From Paenibacillus sp. OV219 (GTDB taxonomy: Bacteria > Bacillota > Bacilli > Paenibacillales > Paenibacillaceae), in contig NZ_FOCJ01000004.1 in NCBI RefSeq assembly GCF_900110075.1, positions 310,001 through 374,000 on the forward strand: a DNA stretch of 64,000 nt. The letters run 5' to 3'. The notes under the pieces are model-generated. The model was not told the origin of the DNA and did not search any database. It worked only from the letters and a program-made list of their open reading frames with translations. The translations under genes and the position numbers were made by a program. Positions 1 through 8,020 of the stretch are shown one piece after another (position 1 is the first letter of the stretch; each line of letters starts with the position of its first letter).

Positions 1-395
1 ACGTAATACTTGCCTTTGTAATAGGTCAGATGCGGCGCCCACATATAATCGAATGTCGCCCAAGACGGCACTTCATCGACTGTGAATACGGTACCCTTCA
101 TCTCCCAGTGCACGAGATCCTTCGACTGCAGAATCGGCAGCGGTACGAGCTTCCCGTCATACTGGCTTTGCGTAGTAATCGCGTAATAATAACCGTCCTC
201 TGCCTTAATGACTGTAGGGTCCGGCGCGTCATGATTGTAGACGGGATTCGTGAACGCCGTCTTCACGACTGGCTGTCCTTTATCGGCACTAATAAAGAAC
301 CAAGCCGCGTAAGACAACGCGGCCAGGATAAGTACGAGAGCGGCAATTACTGTACTCTTTCTTTTACAAAACGCATTTGGCACGCTCACAATCAT
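1..395 (-). CDS. Membrane-anchored GH43 glycoside hydrolase, N-terminal part (runs off the window)
   Basis: Only the first 131 codons are present. The ATG (393-395) overlaps the TGA of the upstream GH43 gene as ATGA, so the two are translationally coupled. Residues 11-13 are basic (KRK) and residues 14-36 are hydrophobic, giving an uncleaved anchor or signal peptide. A GH43-like start follows: NPVYNHDAPDPT, with D59 at the position of the catalytic base, then a tyrosine-rich strand and MWAPHLTYY, the usual blade-1/2 motif. GH43 enzymes remove arabinose or xylose from plant polysaccharides. A surface enzyme beside a cytosolic paralogue and a sugar importer suggests that glycans are trimmed outside the cell and finished inside. 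The acid residue and the C-terminus lie outside the window, so substrate and subfamily stay open. Confidence 0.85.
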   Translation of the reverse strand, partial: MIVSVPNAFCKRKSTVIAALVLILAALSYAAWFFISADKGQPVVKTAFTNPVYNHDAPDPTVIKAEDGYYYAITTQSQYDGKLVPLPILQSKDLVHWEMKGTVFTVDEVPSWATFDYMWAPHLTYYKGKYY

Positions 396-1351
396 TCACC
401 AGCTGGTAAGGGACAATCGGTCTCCGTCGATACCGGCTTGCCGAAATCCGGTTCTCCTTGCGCCGTCCAACCAAACTTCTGCATCCGCGGCTGACGGTTC
501 TCCATGCCTCCCTCAGACGTCGGAATCGCATGATAGACGATCCAGTCTTCGGTGCCGTCCGGCGATTGCGTGAAGCTGTTATGCCCAGGTGCATACACGC
601 CGTTCTCCACACATTTGACGAATACGGGATGATCACTCTTCGTCCATGAAGCCGGATCAAGCAAGTCGCTGTCCGCATCCGACGTCAGCATTCCTAAGCC
701 GTAATCATCCGACCAAGTCGTGCTGGCCGAGTAGATCAGGAATACTTTCCCGTAACGGATAAGGAAGCATGGGCCTTCATTAATTGCCATTCCGCCTTGC
801 TTTTCCCAGTCGTATTCCGGTTTCGTCAGCAGCACCTCTGGACCGGAAACTGTCCATGGATTGTCCATTGCAACCGCATAGATAGCGGAGCCGTAATCTG
901 GATAGTTACCATATCCGGCATACATGAAATACAGCTTGCCGTCATGCTGGAGCACCGTACCGTCAAGGCCCGGCAGCGCTGTCTTGATCGCGCCTTTCTC
1001 ATTCCACTCTCCCTGCGTCGGATCGTCGTTCTCGTTCTCGAGCACATAGATTTTGCGGCCGGCATCCCCGCTTCCGTCACTCGCCGTGAAGTAGATGTAC
1101 CATTTCTCCCCGAGAAAATGAATTTCAGGCGCCCATAGGTCGCAGCAGCCTGGACCTTCTTGCGGCGGCAGCCAAACCGTCGTCTTCCGCGCTCCGGCAA
1201 CCCCGCTCATAGTTATGGATCGGAACAAATCCAGCCGATCGCCGCATGTCACCATATAGTAGTAGCAGCCGTCGGTGTGCCGATACATCCACGGATCTGC
1301 ACCGCTTTCCATAATCGGATTGCGAAAAGTTTTATTCGTCGTAAGTGTCAA
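392..1351 (-). CDS. Cytosolic GH43 family glycosidase (arabinofuranosidase/xylosidase type)
   Basis: This 319-residue protein has no signal peptide and is a single-domain five-bladed GH43 enzyme. The three expected carboxylates are visible: D19 in GADPW (general base), D130 in GLDGTV (pKa modulator) and E192 in INEGP (general acid). DLWAPEIHF (71-79) and a late GHNSF motif fit the fold. The start is a TTG, preceded at 7 bases by AGGAGG; no in-frame ATG lies near that site. It follows the inner permease gene by 15 bases in the sugar operon, so it probably cleaves oligosaccharides brought in by that transporter. The family is secure; the exact sugar (arabinose, xylose or galactose) is not. Confidence 0.9.
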   Translation of the reverse strand: MTLTTNKTFRNPIMESGADPWMYRHTDGCYYYMVTCGDRLDLFRSITMSGVAGARKTTVWLPPQEGPGCCDLWAPEIHFLGEKWYIYFTASDGSGDAGRKIYVLENENDDPTQGEWNEKGAIKTALPGLDGTVLQHDGKLYFMYAGYGNYPDYGSAIYAVAMDNPWTVSGPEVLLTKPEYDWEKQGGMAINEGPCFLIRYGKVFLIYSASTTWSDDYGLGMLTSDADSDLLDPASWTKSDHPVFVKCVENGVYAPGHNSFTQSPDGTEDWIVYHAIPTSEGGMENRQPRMQKFGWTAQGEPDFGKPVSTETDCPLPAGE

Positions 1352-1366
1352 TTTAGTTCCTCCTGA

Positions 1367-2233
1367 CTATCCTTTCATTCCCGTCAATGTGACGCCTTCA
1401 ACGAAATAACGCTGTGCAAAAAAGAACAGTAGCGCCGTTGGAATCAATGCGAGTATCGAGCCAGCCATAATATAAGTCCAATTCGACGTATACATCCCCT
1501 GAAAGGATGCGAGTACGAGCTGAAGTGTGAATTTCTCCGGAGTGTTAATGTAGATCAACGGTCCAAGAAAATCGTTGTAGCCGCCTAAGAAACCGAATAT
1601 CCCTTGCGCCATCAGAGCAGGCTTCGACAAAGGCAGTATGATTTTGATAAAAATTTGAATCGGATTCAGCCCATCCATCATCGCCGCATCCTCAAGCTCA
1701 GAAGGAATTGACATAAAGAACTGGCGGAGGAAGAACACCGCCGCAGCCGCGCCGAACATTCCCGGAACCATGAGCGGTAGCCAGCTATCCACCCATCCAA
1801 CGTTTTTGTACAAAATAAAGGTCGGAATCATCGTGACGACGCCAGGAATCATCATCGTCGCAAGCAGCATAACAAACAAGGTGTTACGAGCCGGAAATTG
1901 AATTCTCGCAAACGCATATGCCGCCAGCGCACTCGTAAATAACCCGATTAAGGTCGTCGGAATGACGATAATAAGAGTATTCATAAAGCCGTGCAAGAGA
2001 TTGGCTTCTCCCAGGACAAACGAATAATTGCTCCATTCGATATGTGTTGGGATCCACTTCGGCGGCAGTTCAAACACAGCGCCTTCTTCTTTGAGAGAAG
2101 TGGACAGCATCCAAAGAAAAGGAACAGCCAAAACCACTGAGCCCGCAAGCAGAAACAGGTAAGCAACAGCTTTCCGCATTTGCTCGGCAGCACGCTTCTT
2201 TGAAGATCTGACGCCGATTGCAACATCGGACAT
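1367..2233 (-). CDS. Carbohydrate ABC transporter permease, MalG/LacG type
   Basis: A 288-residue inner-membrane subunit with about six membrane helices and the cytoplasmic EAA loop near residues 195-215 (EDAAMMDGL followed by ILPLSKPAL). That loop docks on the shared ATPase, which in such operons is often an MsmX/MsiK-type protein encoded elsewhere; none is encoded here. An extended N-terminus of about 20 polar residues precedes helix 1. The ATG has GGAGG 8 bases upstream, and the gene begins 12 bases after its partner permease. The C-terminus VEGVTLTGMKG is typical of this subfamily. It is the second permease of a CUT1-type importer for oligosaccharides. Confidence 0.95.
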   Translation of the reverse strand: MSDVAIGVRSSKKRAAEQMRKAVAYLFLLAGSVVLAVPFLWMLSTSLKEEGAVFELPPKWIPTHIEWSNYSFVLGEANLLHGFMNTLIIVIPTTLIGLFTSALAAYAFARIQFPARNTLFVMLLATMMIPGVVTMIPTFILYKNVGWVDSWLPLMVPGMFGAAAAVFFLRQFFMSIPSELEDAAMMDGLNPIQIFIKIILPLSKPALMAQGIFGFLGGYNDFLGPLIYINTPEKFTLQLVLASFQGMYTSNWTYIMAGSILALIPTALLFFFAQRYFVEGVTLTGMKG

Positions 2234-2245
2234 TGGACTTACCTC

Positions 2246-3121
2246 CTATTCGTAATGCACCCAGCGGCGAGACAACCAGAAGTTAAGAAGCGTAATGGCC
2301 ATCAGCAAGAGGCCGAGCATCCACGCCATAGCAGATGCATAGCCCATCTCCATGTAGCGGAACGCGTTTTGGAATAGGTAATACACAATCGTGGTCGTCG
2401 AGTAATTGGGTCCGCCTTCGGTCATAATTTGGAATCTTGGGAAATCCTGCATCGCGCCGATAATCGACGTAATCAGTATGTATAGCGTCGTAGGCGAGAT
2501 ACACGGAATAGTCACTCTTACGAATCGTTGCCACGCATTCGCTCCATCGATCTCCGCCGCTTCGTACAAGCTTCGCGAAACTCCTTGAAGCGCTGCCAAG
2601 TACAGTACCATATTAAATCCAAGTCCCGACCATATCCCTTGCAGAATCATCGCCGGCATCGCCCAATCCTCACTGCTGAGCCATGCAAGTCCAGCGATGC
2701 CGAACCAGCCGAGGAAGATATTGAGGAGGCCATAATCAGCATTGAAAATCCACTTCCACAGTAATGTCATCGCAACAACAGAACTGATGGTCGGCAGGAA
2801 GAAAGCGGTCCGGAACAACCGGATGCCTACAATCTTCTGATTCAGCGCAATTGCAATCGCAAGCGACAGTATCATCCCGAACGGAATGGAGAGCGCAGAG
2901 TACAAGGTGTTCTTGAGCGTCTTCCAGAAGAGCGGATCGCGAGCGAGCAGCCGGGCATAGTTGTCCGCACCAGTCAGCTCAGGAGCATGGTAGCCGCTGT
3001 ACTTCGTAAAGCTTACATAGACCGAGAAACAGATCGGAATCATGGCAAACAGCAGAAAGCCCAATATAGGAGCAGAGATGAAGGCATAGGCCCACAAATA
3101 CATCTTCCGTTTGTTGCTCAC
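2246..3121 (-). CDS. Carbohydrate ABC transporter permease, MalF/UgpA type
   Basis: This 291-residue protein has six predicted membrane helices and an EAA loop near residues 188-210 (YEAAEIDGANAWQRF then TIPCISP). It starts at GTG (GTG AGC AAC) with GGAGGAGG just upstream. It lies between the solute-binding lipoprotein gene and the second permease gene, the normal CUT1 order of binding protein, F-type and G-type permease. It forms the heterodimeric channel with the downstream permease. The substrate is inferred only from the neighbouring GH43 genes. Confidence 0.95.
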   Translation of the reverse strand: MSNKRKMYLWAYAFISAPILGFLLFAMIPICFSVYVSFTKYSGYHAPELTGADNYARLLARDPLFWKTLKNTLYSALSIPFGMILSLAIAIALNQKIVGIRLFRTAFFLPTISSVVAMTLLWKWIFNADYGLLNIFLGWFGIAGLAWLSSEDWAMPAMILQGIWSGLGFNMVLYLAALQGVSRSLYEAAEIDGANAWQRFVRVTIPCISPTTLYILITSIIGAMQDFPRFQIMTEGGPNYSTTTIVYYLFQNAFRYMEMGYASAMAWMLGLLLMAITLLNFWLSRRWVHYE

Positions 3122-3197
3122 ATCTATCCTCCTCCTTACTTCAAGAGCATGGAAGGAGCTCTAGCCCGAGCTCCCCCTTACGCTCTTTTGCATCATT

Positions 3198-4610
3198 TTA
3201 CTTAAAGATTGCCGGATTACCTTCCTTGATCGCCGCATCAATCTTCGGCTTCAGCTCATTAAGGAGATCCGCTGCCGGACGCTTGCCTTCCCACATCGGT
3301 CCAAGGTTTTGGTTCAGCATATCCCACCATTTGGCATTCGGCAGGTTCGTCCATGGACCTGGAACTTCGTTCTGTGCCGCCTTGATGAACACTTCTGCGT
3401 GCTCAGGCTTCTGTCCAGGCTGCAGGAACACATCAGTATTCGCCATCGACTTGAAGCTCGGAATTGCAAAGCCCATCAGCGATTGTTCCTTCTGTCCTTC
3501 AGGTCCGCCCAGGTACTCAACAAGCTTGTAGGCTGCATCCTTCTGCTTCGTCTTACTGTAAACACCGAGACCTACAGAACCGCTCCAGCCTGCCCATTTT
3601 CCATTCGCTGGCAGTGGTGCAACGTCCCAATCAAACTTCAGCTTACGATAAGTCGGCACCATCCAGCGGCCTTGAATCATCATCGCCAGCTTTCCTGTTT
3701 CGAACATTTGACCGTCATTCATTGCTTTCAGCGCTCTGCTATCAGGTACAACGTTATGTTTGTGCGCGAGATCAACTGCGAACTGCAGCGCATCCGACGC
3801 TTCCTTGCTATTCAGCAAGAATTCTTTCTTATCTTCGCTGAGGAACTGGCCGCCGTTACCAAACACGAAGCCTTCCCACCAGATCGGGCCCATACCGTAT
3901 TGCGTTACTTTATCGCCATTCTTAACAGTCAGCTTCTGAGCCGTATCTAGGAGCTCGTCGAATGTCATAGGGTTCTCAGCGCTTGGGAATGGAACGCCCA
4001 TCTTTGTGAAAATATCTTTATTGTAATAAAGGACTGTCGGGCCGATATCCTTCGGCAGCGCGTACAGATTACCTTTGCCAGTTACAGCACCGTCATAACG
4101 GTAACGAAGAAGTGAGGACTCCCACATGTCGGCAGTATCGATGTTGCTTGTGCTTAAGTACTCGTCGATCGGCAGCAGCAAATCTTGGCTAACCCATCTG
4201 CCGAAGTCGCCGTCTGGCACGTAGAAGACGTCTGGAGCGTCGCCGCCAGCCAGGATCGTATTCATCTTGCCGACGTAATCGTCCGGGATATGTAGATATT
4301 CAACTTTGATGTTCGGATTCTTCTCTTCAAAGCTCTTGAGCAGCTTCGTGAACACTTCCTTCTCGGAAGGATCGCCCCAGCCAGCAAAACGAATCTTTAC
4401 AGGCTCAGCAGCTGGCTGGTTTGCGCTCGTATTTGCACTGTTATTCGTATTGGATGAGTCCGATGCCGTATTATCCGCTGCAGTCGATGTGTTACTTGTA
4501 TTAGCCGTGTTGTTATTGCCACTGTTGTCGCTGCTTCCGCATGCCACCGTACTACCGATTAATACCGTCATTGCCGCTAAGGCTCCAACCCGTTTTGTCC
4601 ATTGATTCAT
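3198..4610 (-). CDS. Extracellular sugar-binding lipoprotein of a CUT1 ABC importer
   Basis: 470 residues. A signal peptide ends in a lipoprotein-type site with C24 (STVAC-GSS). It is followed by a low-complexity Asn/Thr/Ser linker to about residue 65, then a family-1 solute-binding fold (RFAGWGDPSEKEVF; later GKLAMMIQGRWM). The Asn/Ser tether keeps the binding domain clear of the thick wall and is common in Paenibacillus binding proteins. The ribosome site is AAAGGGG. It is the first gene of the transport operon; its promoter at 4790-4818 carries a perfect cre box, so repression by glucose is expected, along with control by the regulator encoded upstream. Ligand unknown; plant oligosaccharides are likely from context. 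Confidence 0.93.
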   Translation of the reverse strand: MNQWTKRVGALAAMTVLIGSTVACGSSDNSGNNNTANTSNTSTAADNTASDSSNTNNSANTSANQPAAEPVKIRFAGWGDPSEKEVFTKLLKSFEEKNPNIKVEYLHIPDDYVGKMNTILAGGDAPDVFYVPDGDFGRWVSQDLLLPIDEYLSTSNIDTADMWESSLLRYRYDGAVTGKGNLYALPKDIGPTVLYYNKDIFTKMGVPFPSAENPMTFDELLDTAQKLTVKNGDKVTQYGMGPIWWEGFVFGNGGQFLSEDKKEFLLNSKEASDALQFAVDLAHKHNVVPDSRALKAMNDGQMFETGKLAMMIQGRWMVPTYRKLKFDWDVAPLPANGKWAGWSGSVGLGVYSKTKQKDAAYKLVEYLGGPEGQKEQSLMGFAIPSFKSMANTDVFLQPGQKPEHAEVFIKAAQNEVPGPWTNLPNAKWWDMLNQNLGPMWEGKRPAADLLNELKPKIDAAIKEGNPAIFK

Positions 4611-4789
4611 TCTCTTTAGCCCCTTTGTCGTTAATTTAAAACCAACTTCTTGTTTTAAATATCAGATCATCCTGCCAATTGCGAAGAAACTTGCGCTTCT
4701 CACCTCCAAAGTAGGCTAACAATTTCGGGAACCCCTTGCCATATGACCAAAACCTTCTTTTAATAAACAACAATCATGTTACAAATCAA

Positions 4790-4826
4790 ATTATATGTTT
4801 GTTCCCATCTCTTGTCAACGCTTTCA
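4790..4826 (-). promoter_or_regulatory. SigA promoter of the sugar operon with overlapping perfect cre box
   Basis: On the minus strand the -35 box TTGACA (4813-4818) and the -10 box TATAAT (4790-4795) are both consensus, 17 bases apart. The sequence TGAAAGCGTTGACA (4813-4826) matches the Bacillus cre consensus TGWAANCGNTNWCA at every defined position and contains the -35 box. CcpA bound here would block RNA polymerase. The leader to the first start codon is about 170 bases. Confidence 0.85.
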
Positions 4827-4855
4827 AACATAAATATTATTTTATAAAACAAAAT

Positions 4856-4880
4856 AAAAAGCGCTGCTGCGCCTTTTATA
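4856..4880 (-). terminator. Terminator of the ArsR-type regulator gene
   Basis: On the minus strand a short GCGC-AGCA-GCGC hairpin is followed by TTTTTATTTTG. It lies 15 bases after the stop of the regulator gene and just before the sugar-operon promoter, so the two are separate transcripts. The stem is short, so termination may be partial. Confidence 0.55.
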
Positions 4881-4894
4881 ATATCTATTATGTT

Positions 4895-5833
4895 TTACTC
4901 TTCTGCGAGCGACTCATAATGTACTTTCATGATGATATCTTGCTCGTAATTGCCGAATCCACGTCCGAATAAATTCATCCCGCCTTTATTAATGGCGTCC
5001 GGTTTCACACCGACTTTGAATCGAATGTACGGGAGCTTGTCCAGCTGCAGATCCTGCAGCGTGATGTCGGATATCCTCGTATTGTCCACCGTGCTTCGGT
5101 ACTGGTCTACACGGAACGTCTTCAAGAGGCCATATTGCGTGCTGTTGTCATGCCACCATTCGGGATTATTCTTGCCTCTGCGGTCACCGAAATCGCCAGG
5201 CGACGTCCACGTACCGACCTCCACGTTATTAATCCATACTGTAATATCCGATGGCCAATCATTATTGAAATTCGGGGCTTCTGAGCAGAGCTCCAGCGAG
5301 AACTCAATCGCCTTCAGATCAATGTTCCGTGGTATCGACCGAGGGAAGCGGTATTCAAGCCAGCCTTGTCGCAGCCATATAATCTCGGCTGTTTTGCATT
5401 CTGGAATATAGAAGCTCGACGGATCGTCCTCCGTAACAATCATCGATTGCGAATTGGCTATGCCGCATGTAGGCTGCACATCTACATCGACGAAATGACC
5501 GATCGGCATCTCGATCTCATACAGCTGCGTCTTGTTCTTATAGCCTTTAATCGGATTCAGAATCAGCCTCACGTCATCGAAATTCCGCTTGCACACTTTC
5601 ATCGCGCCTCGGCTTGCAGGCAGTATCTCCGTCAGGATGAGACCGGCCTCTTCCAGCACCTTTATATTAACGCCAACCGTTGATACCGGGATTCCCAGCT
5701 TCTCGCCGATTTCATTAATATTCATGTTGTTATGAGCCAGCAGAAGCTTAATAATCTTCAATCTTGTATGTGAGGACAGGGCATGTGTGACCTTCACCAG
5801 CTCGTCCGGTGCGTCGATGGACAGTTCCAGCAT
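4895..5833 (-). CDS. ArsR-type winged-helix regulator with a large C-terminal sensor domain
   Basis: Residues 1-85 form an ArsR-like winged helix (LSSHTRLKIIKLL, then IPVSTVGVNIKVLEEAGLI). Residues 90-312 are a beta-rich domain of a kind not found in ordinary 100-residue ArsR proteins: WLRQGWLEYRFP, then INNVEVGTWTSPGDFGDRRG, resembling a jelly-roll carbohydrate-binding module. There are no clustered cysteines, so metal sensing is unlikely. The ATG at 5833 is chosen because GGAGGTG sits 6 bases upstream; the longer frame starting at 5848 has its ATG next to that same ribosome site. The gene lies directly upstream of the sugar operon on the same strand. I infer a one-component sugar sensor that controls that operon. 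Confidence 0.8.
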   Translation of the reverse strand: MLELSIDAPDELVKVTHALSSHTRLKIIKLLLAHNNMNINEIGEKLGIPVSTVGVNIKVLEEAGLILTEILPASRGAMKVCKRNFDDVRLILNPIKGYKNKTQLYEIEMPIGHFVDVDVQPTCGIANSQSMIVTEDDPSSFYIPECKTAEIIWLRQGWLEYRFPRSIPRNIDLKAIEFSLELCSEAPNFNNDWPSDITVWINNVEVGTWTSPGDFGDRRGKNNPEWWHDNSTQYGLLKTFRVDQYRSTVDNTRISDITLQDLQLDKLPYIRFKVGVKPDAINKGGMNLFGRGFGNYEQDIIMKVHYESLAEE

Positions 5834-5852
5834 CAAAAGCACCTCCATTTAT

Positions 5853-5881
5853 AATATATTTTATATTCTATAACATATATT
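5853..5881. promoter_or_regulatory. AT-rich palindrome upstream of the ArsR-type regulator
   Basis: AATATAT (5853-5859) and ATATATT (5875-5881) form a perfect inverted repeat in a very AT-rich stretch just upstream of the regulator start. It may be the autoregulatory operator and/or part of the promoter. AT-rich DNA makes chance palindromes common. Confidence 0.35.
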
Positions 5882-5916
5882 TTAATTGGAAGTAGTGCTT
5901 TTGTATAGTGCTGGAA

Positions 5917-5969
5917 TTCGTCATCGACATTATTCGACCTGCAGAGCGTTATTTCACCTCGATGACGAA
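5917..5969. repeat. 11-bp inverted repeat around the stop of the lipoprotein gene
   Basis: TTCGTCATCGA (5917-5927) and TCGATGACGAA (5959-5969) are perfectly complementary, with a 31-base loop that holds the stop codon of the gene ending at 5949. No T-run follows on the minus strand, so it is not a standard terminator. It may protect the 3' end of the mRNA or be a weak terminator. Confidence 0.45.
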
Positions 5970-6815
5970 CGGTGCAACGATCACTTTCCCTTTGTATTGA
6001 AATTGTCCCCACAGCTTATAGATGCCTGCCTTAGGGAATTGCGTATGGAACATGACGTTTGAGGCGGAGCTCATATCCGTCGTAGCATGGACGTGGAGAT
6101 ACTGCTTCGCCTTCTCGTCGAGAATGACGCAGTGCCCCGCTGTACCGAGATAGGGTTCAAGCTGAATGAACTTACCTGTGGCAGCGTCCTTCAGCGTGAA
6201 GTTCAGCATCGCCATATCACCTGCACGCACTTCTGCTGCATCCGGCATCGCAGATAAGGTAATTTGCAGCCCATCAACAGTTTGCGTTAGCTGCTTATCC
6301 GGCTCGAGCTTCTTCGAATCAGCCTTCTCCCCATCTACCGTCACCCACTGTTTATATACGGTCAAGCCTGCGCTGTCCGGCATAAATTCCGAGATGAGCA
6401 GGAATTGTCCCCCATGCGGAAAATTCACCTTCGCATGAAACCACCCATTGCCGACGTAATCAGGATGAATATGCTGAAAGGTCGATAGATCGCTGCTGAC
6501 GACGATTAGATGCATCAGCTTCGTCATGTCCTCTTTGAAATGTTGAACCGGCTGCCCAGAAGGGTCAAGCACCTGCAGCTCGATAGACGCTTCCTCTTCA
6601 CTTTGCAGCTTGCGGGCACTCGTCGTGTCAACCGGTGCTCGATAGCCGTGATCCGATACATTCGCCATCTGATCCTGCTGCAAGTAATGGATGAGCCCCT
6701 TGGAAGGGGGATGTATCTCGACATTGGTCATCGGCTTGCCTGCGCAGCCGCTTAAAGCAAGAAGGATGATCATAATAGTCGCCGTCGTAGAAACGAGTTT
6801 TCGCAGCATCACCAT
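5949..6815 (-). CDS. Secreted lipoprotein with histidine motifs, possible metal-binding beta-sandwich
   Basis: 288 residues. The signal peptide ends in a canonical lipobox LSGC with C24, so the protein is anchored outside the membrane. Two repeated beta-sandwich halves are visible. Each has a strand of the type MHLIVVSSDLSTFQHIHPD (residues ~87-105) or GHCVILDEKAKQYLHVHATT (~229-248), and ends in GGQFLLISEF or AGIYKLWGQF. HxH and xHxHP patterns of this kind occur in copper-handling periplasmic proteins and YtkA/FixH-like domains. The ribosome site AAAGGG lies in the last codons of the upstream membrane-protein gene (3-base gap), so the two are one operon. Metal binding is inferred from histidine spacing only. 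Confidence 0.7.
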   Translation of the reverse strand: MVMLRKLVSTTATIMIILLALSGCAGKPMTNVEIHPPSKGLIHYLQQDQMANVSDHGYRAPVDTTSARKLQSEEEASIELQVLDPSGQPVQHFKEDMTKLMHLIVVSSDLSTFQHIHPDYVGNGWFHAKVNFPHGGQFLLISEFMPDSAGLTVYKQWVTVDGEKADSKKLEPDKQLTQTVDGLQITLSAMPDAAEVRAGDMAMLNFTLKDAATGKFIQLEPYLGTAGHCVILDEKAKQYLHVHATTDMSSASNVMFHTQFPKAGIYKLWGQFQYKGKVIVAPFVIEVK

Positions 6816-6818
6816 CGT

Positions 6819-7898
6819 CTATGACCCTTTGACCGCAGGACGCGGAGCTGCCAGCAGCTGCACGCCAAGTGACAGCAGCGTCGCTTCAACAATTGCGCCT
6901 GTCCACAGCTCTGTCTCCCAGCCGATCCCGTCCGTTATATGCATCCATGCGAAGTAGATGCTCCATAGAGCAATCGGCAGAACAGCCCCGACGATTCTTC
7001 TTGCCCATTCGCGGTCAGGCTTATCAGCCTTCAGCACACGATAGCAAATATCTCCGAGCAGGCCCGCACCGAATGCGATAATAATCGACTGGTAGTTCTC
7101 GAACCCGTCCAGTACGTTCATCAGCGCCGTAATGATCGTGAAGTGTGCTGTCATGACGCCAATTGGCAGCGCCCAGCGCTTCATGAATAGGAAAACCGGC
7201 ACCATATACACAATCGTATTGACGAGAATATAACAGACCCCGCGCACCTCGTTGTTCTCGACGATCATCCCTGATCCGAAGCTGCTTAGATACCAATCAA
7301 CAGTAGATGCAGATGGCAAATTATAGCGGAACATCCACGCATACATGAGGAAGAAGCCGACCGCGCCTGTCGTAATGACTAGCGACAGAAATGCAGGTGC
7401 GAACTCGCCCCAGCCGGGCTTTATCATCCGCTCATTATGCCATCCCGCCCGATATGGGCTCGATACGATAAGAGCGCCGCCGATCAGCAACATCAGATGT
7501 GATGGACTTAGCAAGGCTGCGAGATTCTTCTCAATGCCGAACACAATATGCCAATACATATCGAATAGTCCGCCCAGTAGGAAAATAGCGACGCCGACCA
7601 ACCCTAGCCCATAACCTACAGGAGCTGCTTTCACCCATGGAGCTCCCGTCGCTTGCTTCGAGCGATACAACAGCCAAGCCATCCACAGCGCTGAGGCCAT
7701 GAAGCCGGAATACAAAATGGCATGCCAAGGCGTGAAGAACGTCTCTACAACTCCGTGATTGTGAGCAAACCCATCTACGAATATACCGCCGATGAGCCAC
7801 ATTCCAAATAGAATCGTCAAGTAATCTTTGCCCGTCGTCACTCTGACTGTTCGTGACGCGGTTGATACAGCTACCAGCGGAGCAGAAGCATTCATCAA
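6819..7898 (-). CDS. Polytopic membrane protein with buried His/Asp residues, unknown function
   Basis: 359 residues with about nine or ten hydrophobic segments. Conserved-looking polar residues sit within or next to helices: DGFAHNHG (~43-50), FTPWHAIL (~56-63), DMYWHIVFG (~114-122) and SPSHLMLL (~132-139). Histidines in such positions are typical of heme or copper membrane proteins, but I do not recognise a named family. It starts at ATG with GGAGGGAC upstream, and its stop leads into the lipoprotein gene. A perfect cre box lies 31 bases upstream of the start. Function unknown; a membrane partner for the histidine-rich lipoprotein is the best contextual guess. Confidence 0.75.
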   Translation of the reverse strand: MMNASAPLVAVSTASRTVRVTTGKDYLTILFGMWLIGGIFVDGFAHNHGVVETFFTPWHAILYSGFMASALWMAWLLYRSKQATGAPWVKAAPVGYGLGLVGVAIFLLGGLFDMYWHIVFGIEKNLAALLSPSHLMLLIGGALIVSSPYRAGWHNERMIKPGWGEFAPAFLSLVITTGAVGFFLMYAWMFRYNLPSASTVDWYLSSFGSGMIVENNEVRGVCYILVNTIVYMVPVFLFMKRWALPIGVMTAHFTIITALMNVLDGFENYQSIIIAFGAGLLGDICYRVLKADKPDREWARRIVGAVLPIALWSIYFAWMHITDGIGWETELWTGAIVEATLLSLGVQLLAAPRPAVKGS

Positions 7899-7928
7899 AG
7901 TCCCTCCTAATTAAGGTACATCCTATCT

Positions 7929-7942
7929 TGTTAGCGCTTACA
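7929..7942 (-). promoter_or_regulatory. Perfect cre box upstream of the membrane protein/lipoprotein operon
   Basis: The minus strand reads TGTAAGCGCTAACA, matching TGWAANCGNTNWCA at every defined position. A TACAAT that could be a -10 box lies just upstream (complement of 7947-7952). The box would then sit downstream of the start of transcription, a typical roadblock site for CcpA. The -35 box is not clear. Confidence 0.65.
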
Positions 7943-7986
7943 CTTCATTGTACTATGTCAACTCGCCTCTCAACTACTGCCTTATG

Positions 7987-8020
7987 AAAAAAAAGCCGCG
8001 CGGTCGTTAACCGGCGGCTT
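7987..8020 (-). terminator. Terminator of the GT-C glycosyltransferase gene
   Basis: AAGCCGC and GCGGCTT arms are followed on the minus strand by eight T residues. The stem overlaps the last codons and the stop of the gene that ends at 8007. Confidence 0.85.

Noticed and set aside
3226-3950. Plus-strand frames of 100-213 codons opposite the sugar-binding protein gene
   Set aside because: They are antisense to a well-supported gene and show no recognisable protein pattern; long antisense frames are common in such genes.
5917-5969. Rho-independent terminator of the lipoprotein gene
   Set aside because: The stem is good, but the loop is 31 bases and no T-run follows, so it is listed only as an inverted repeat.
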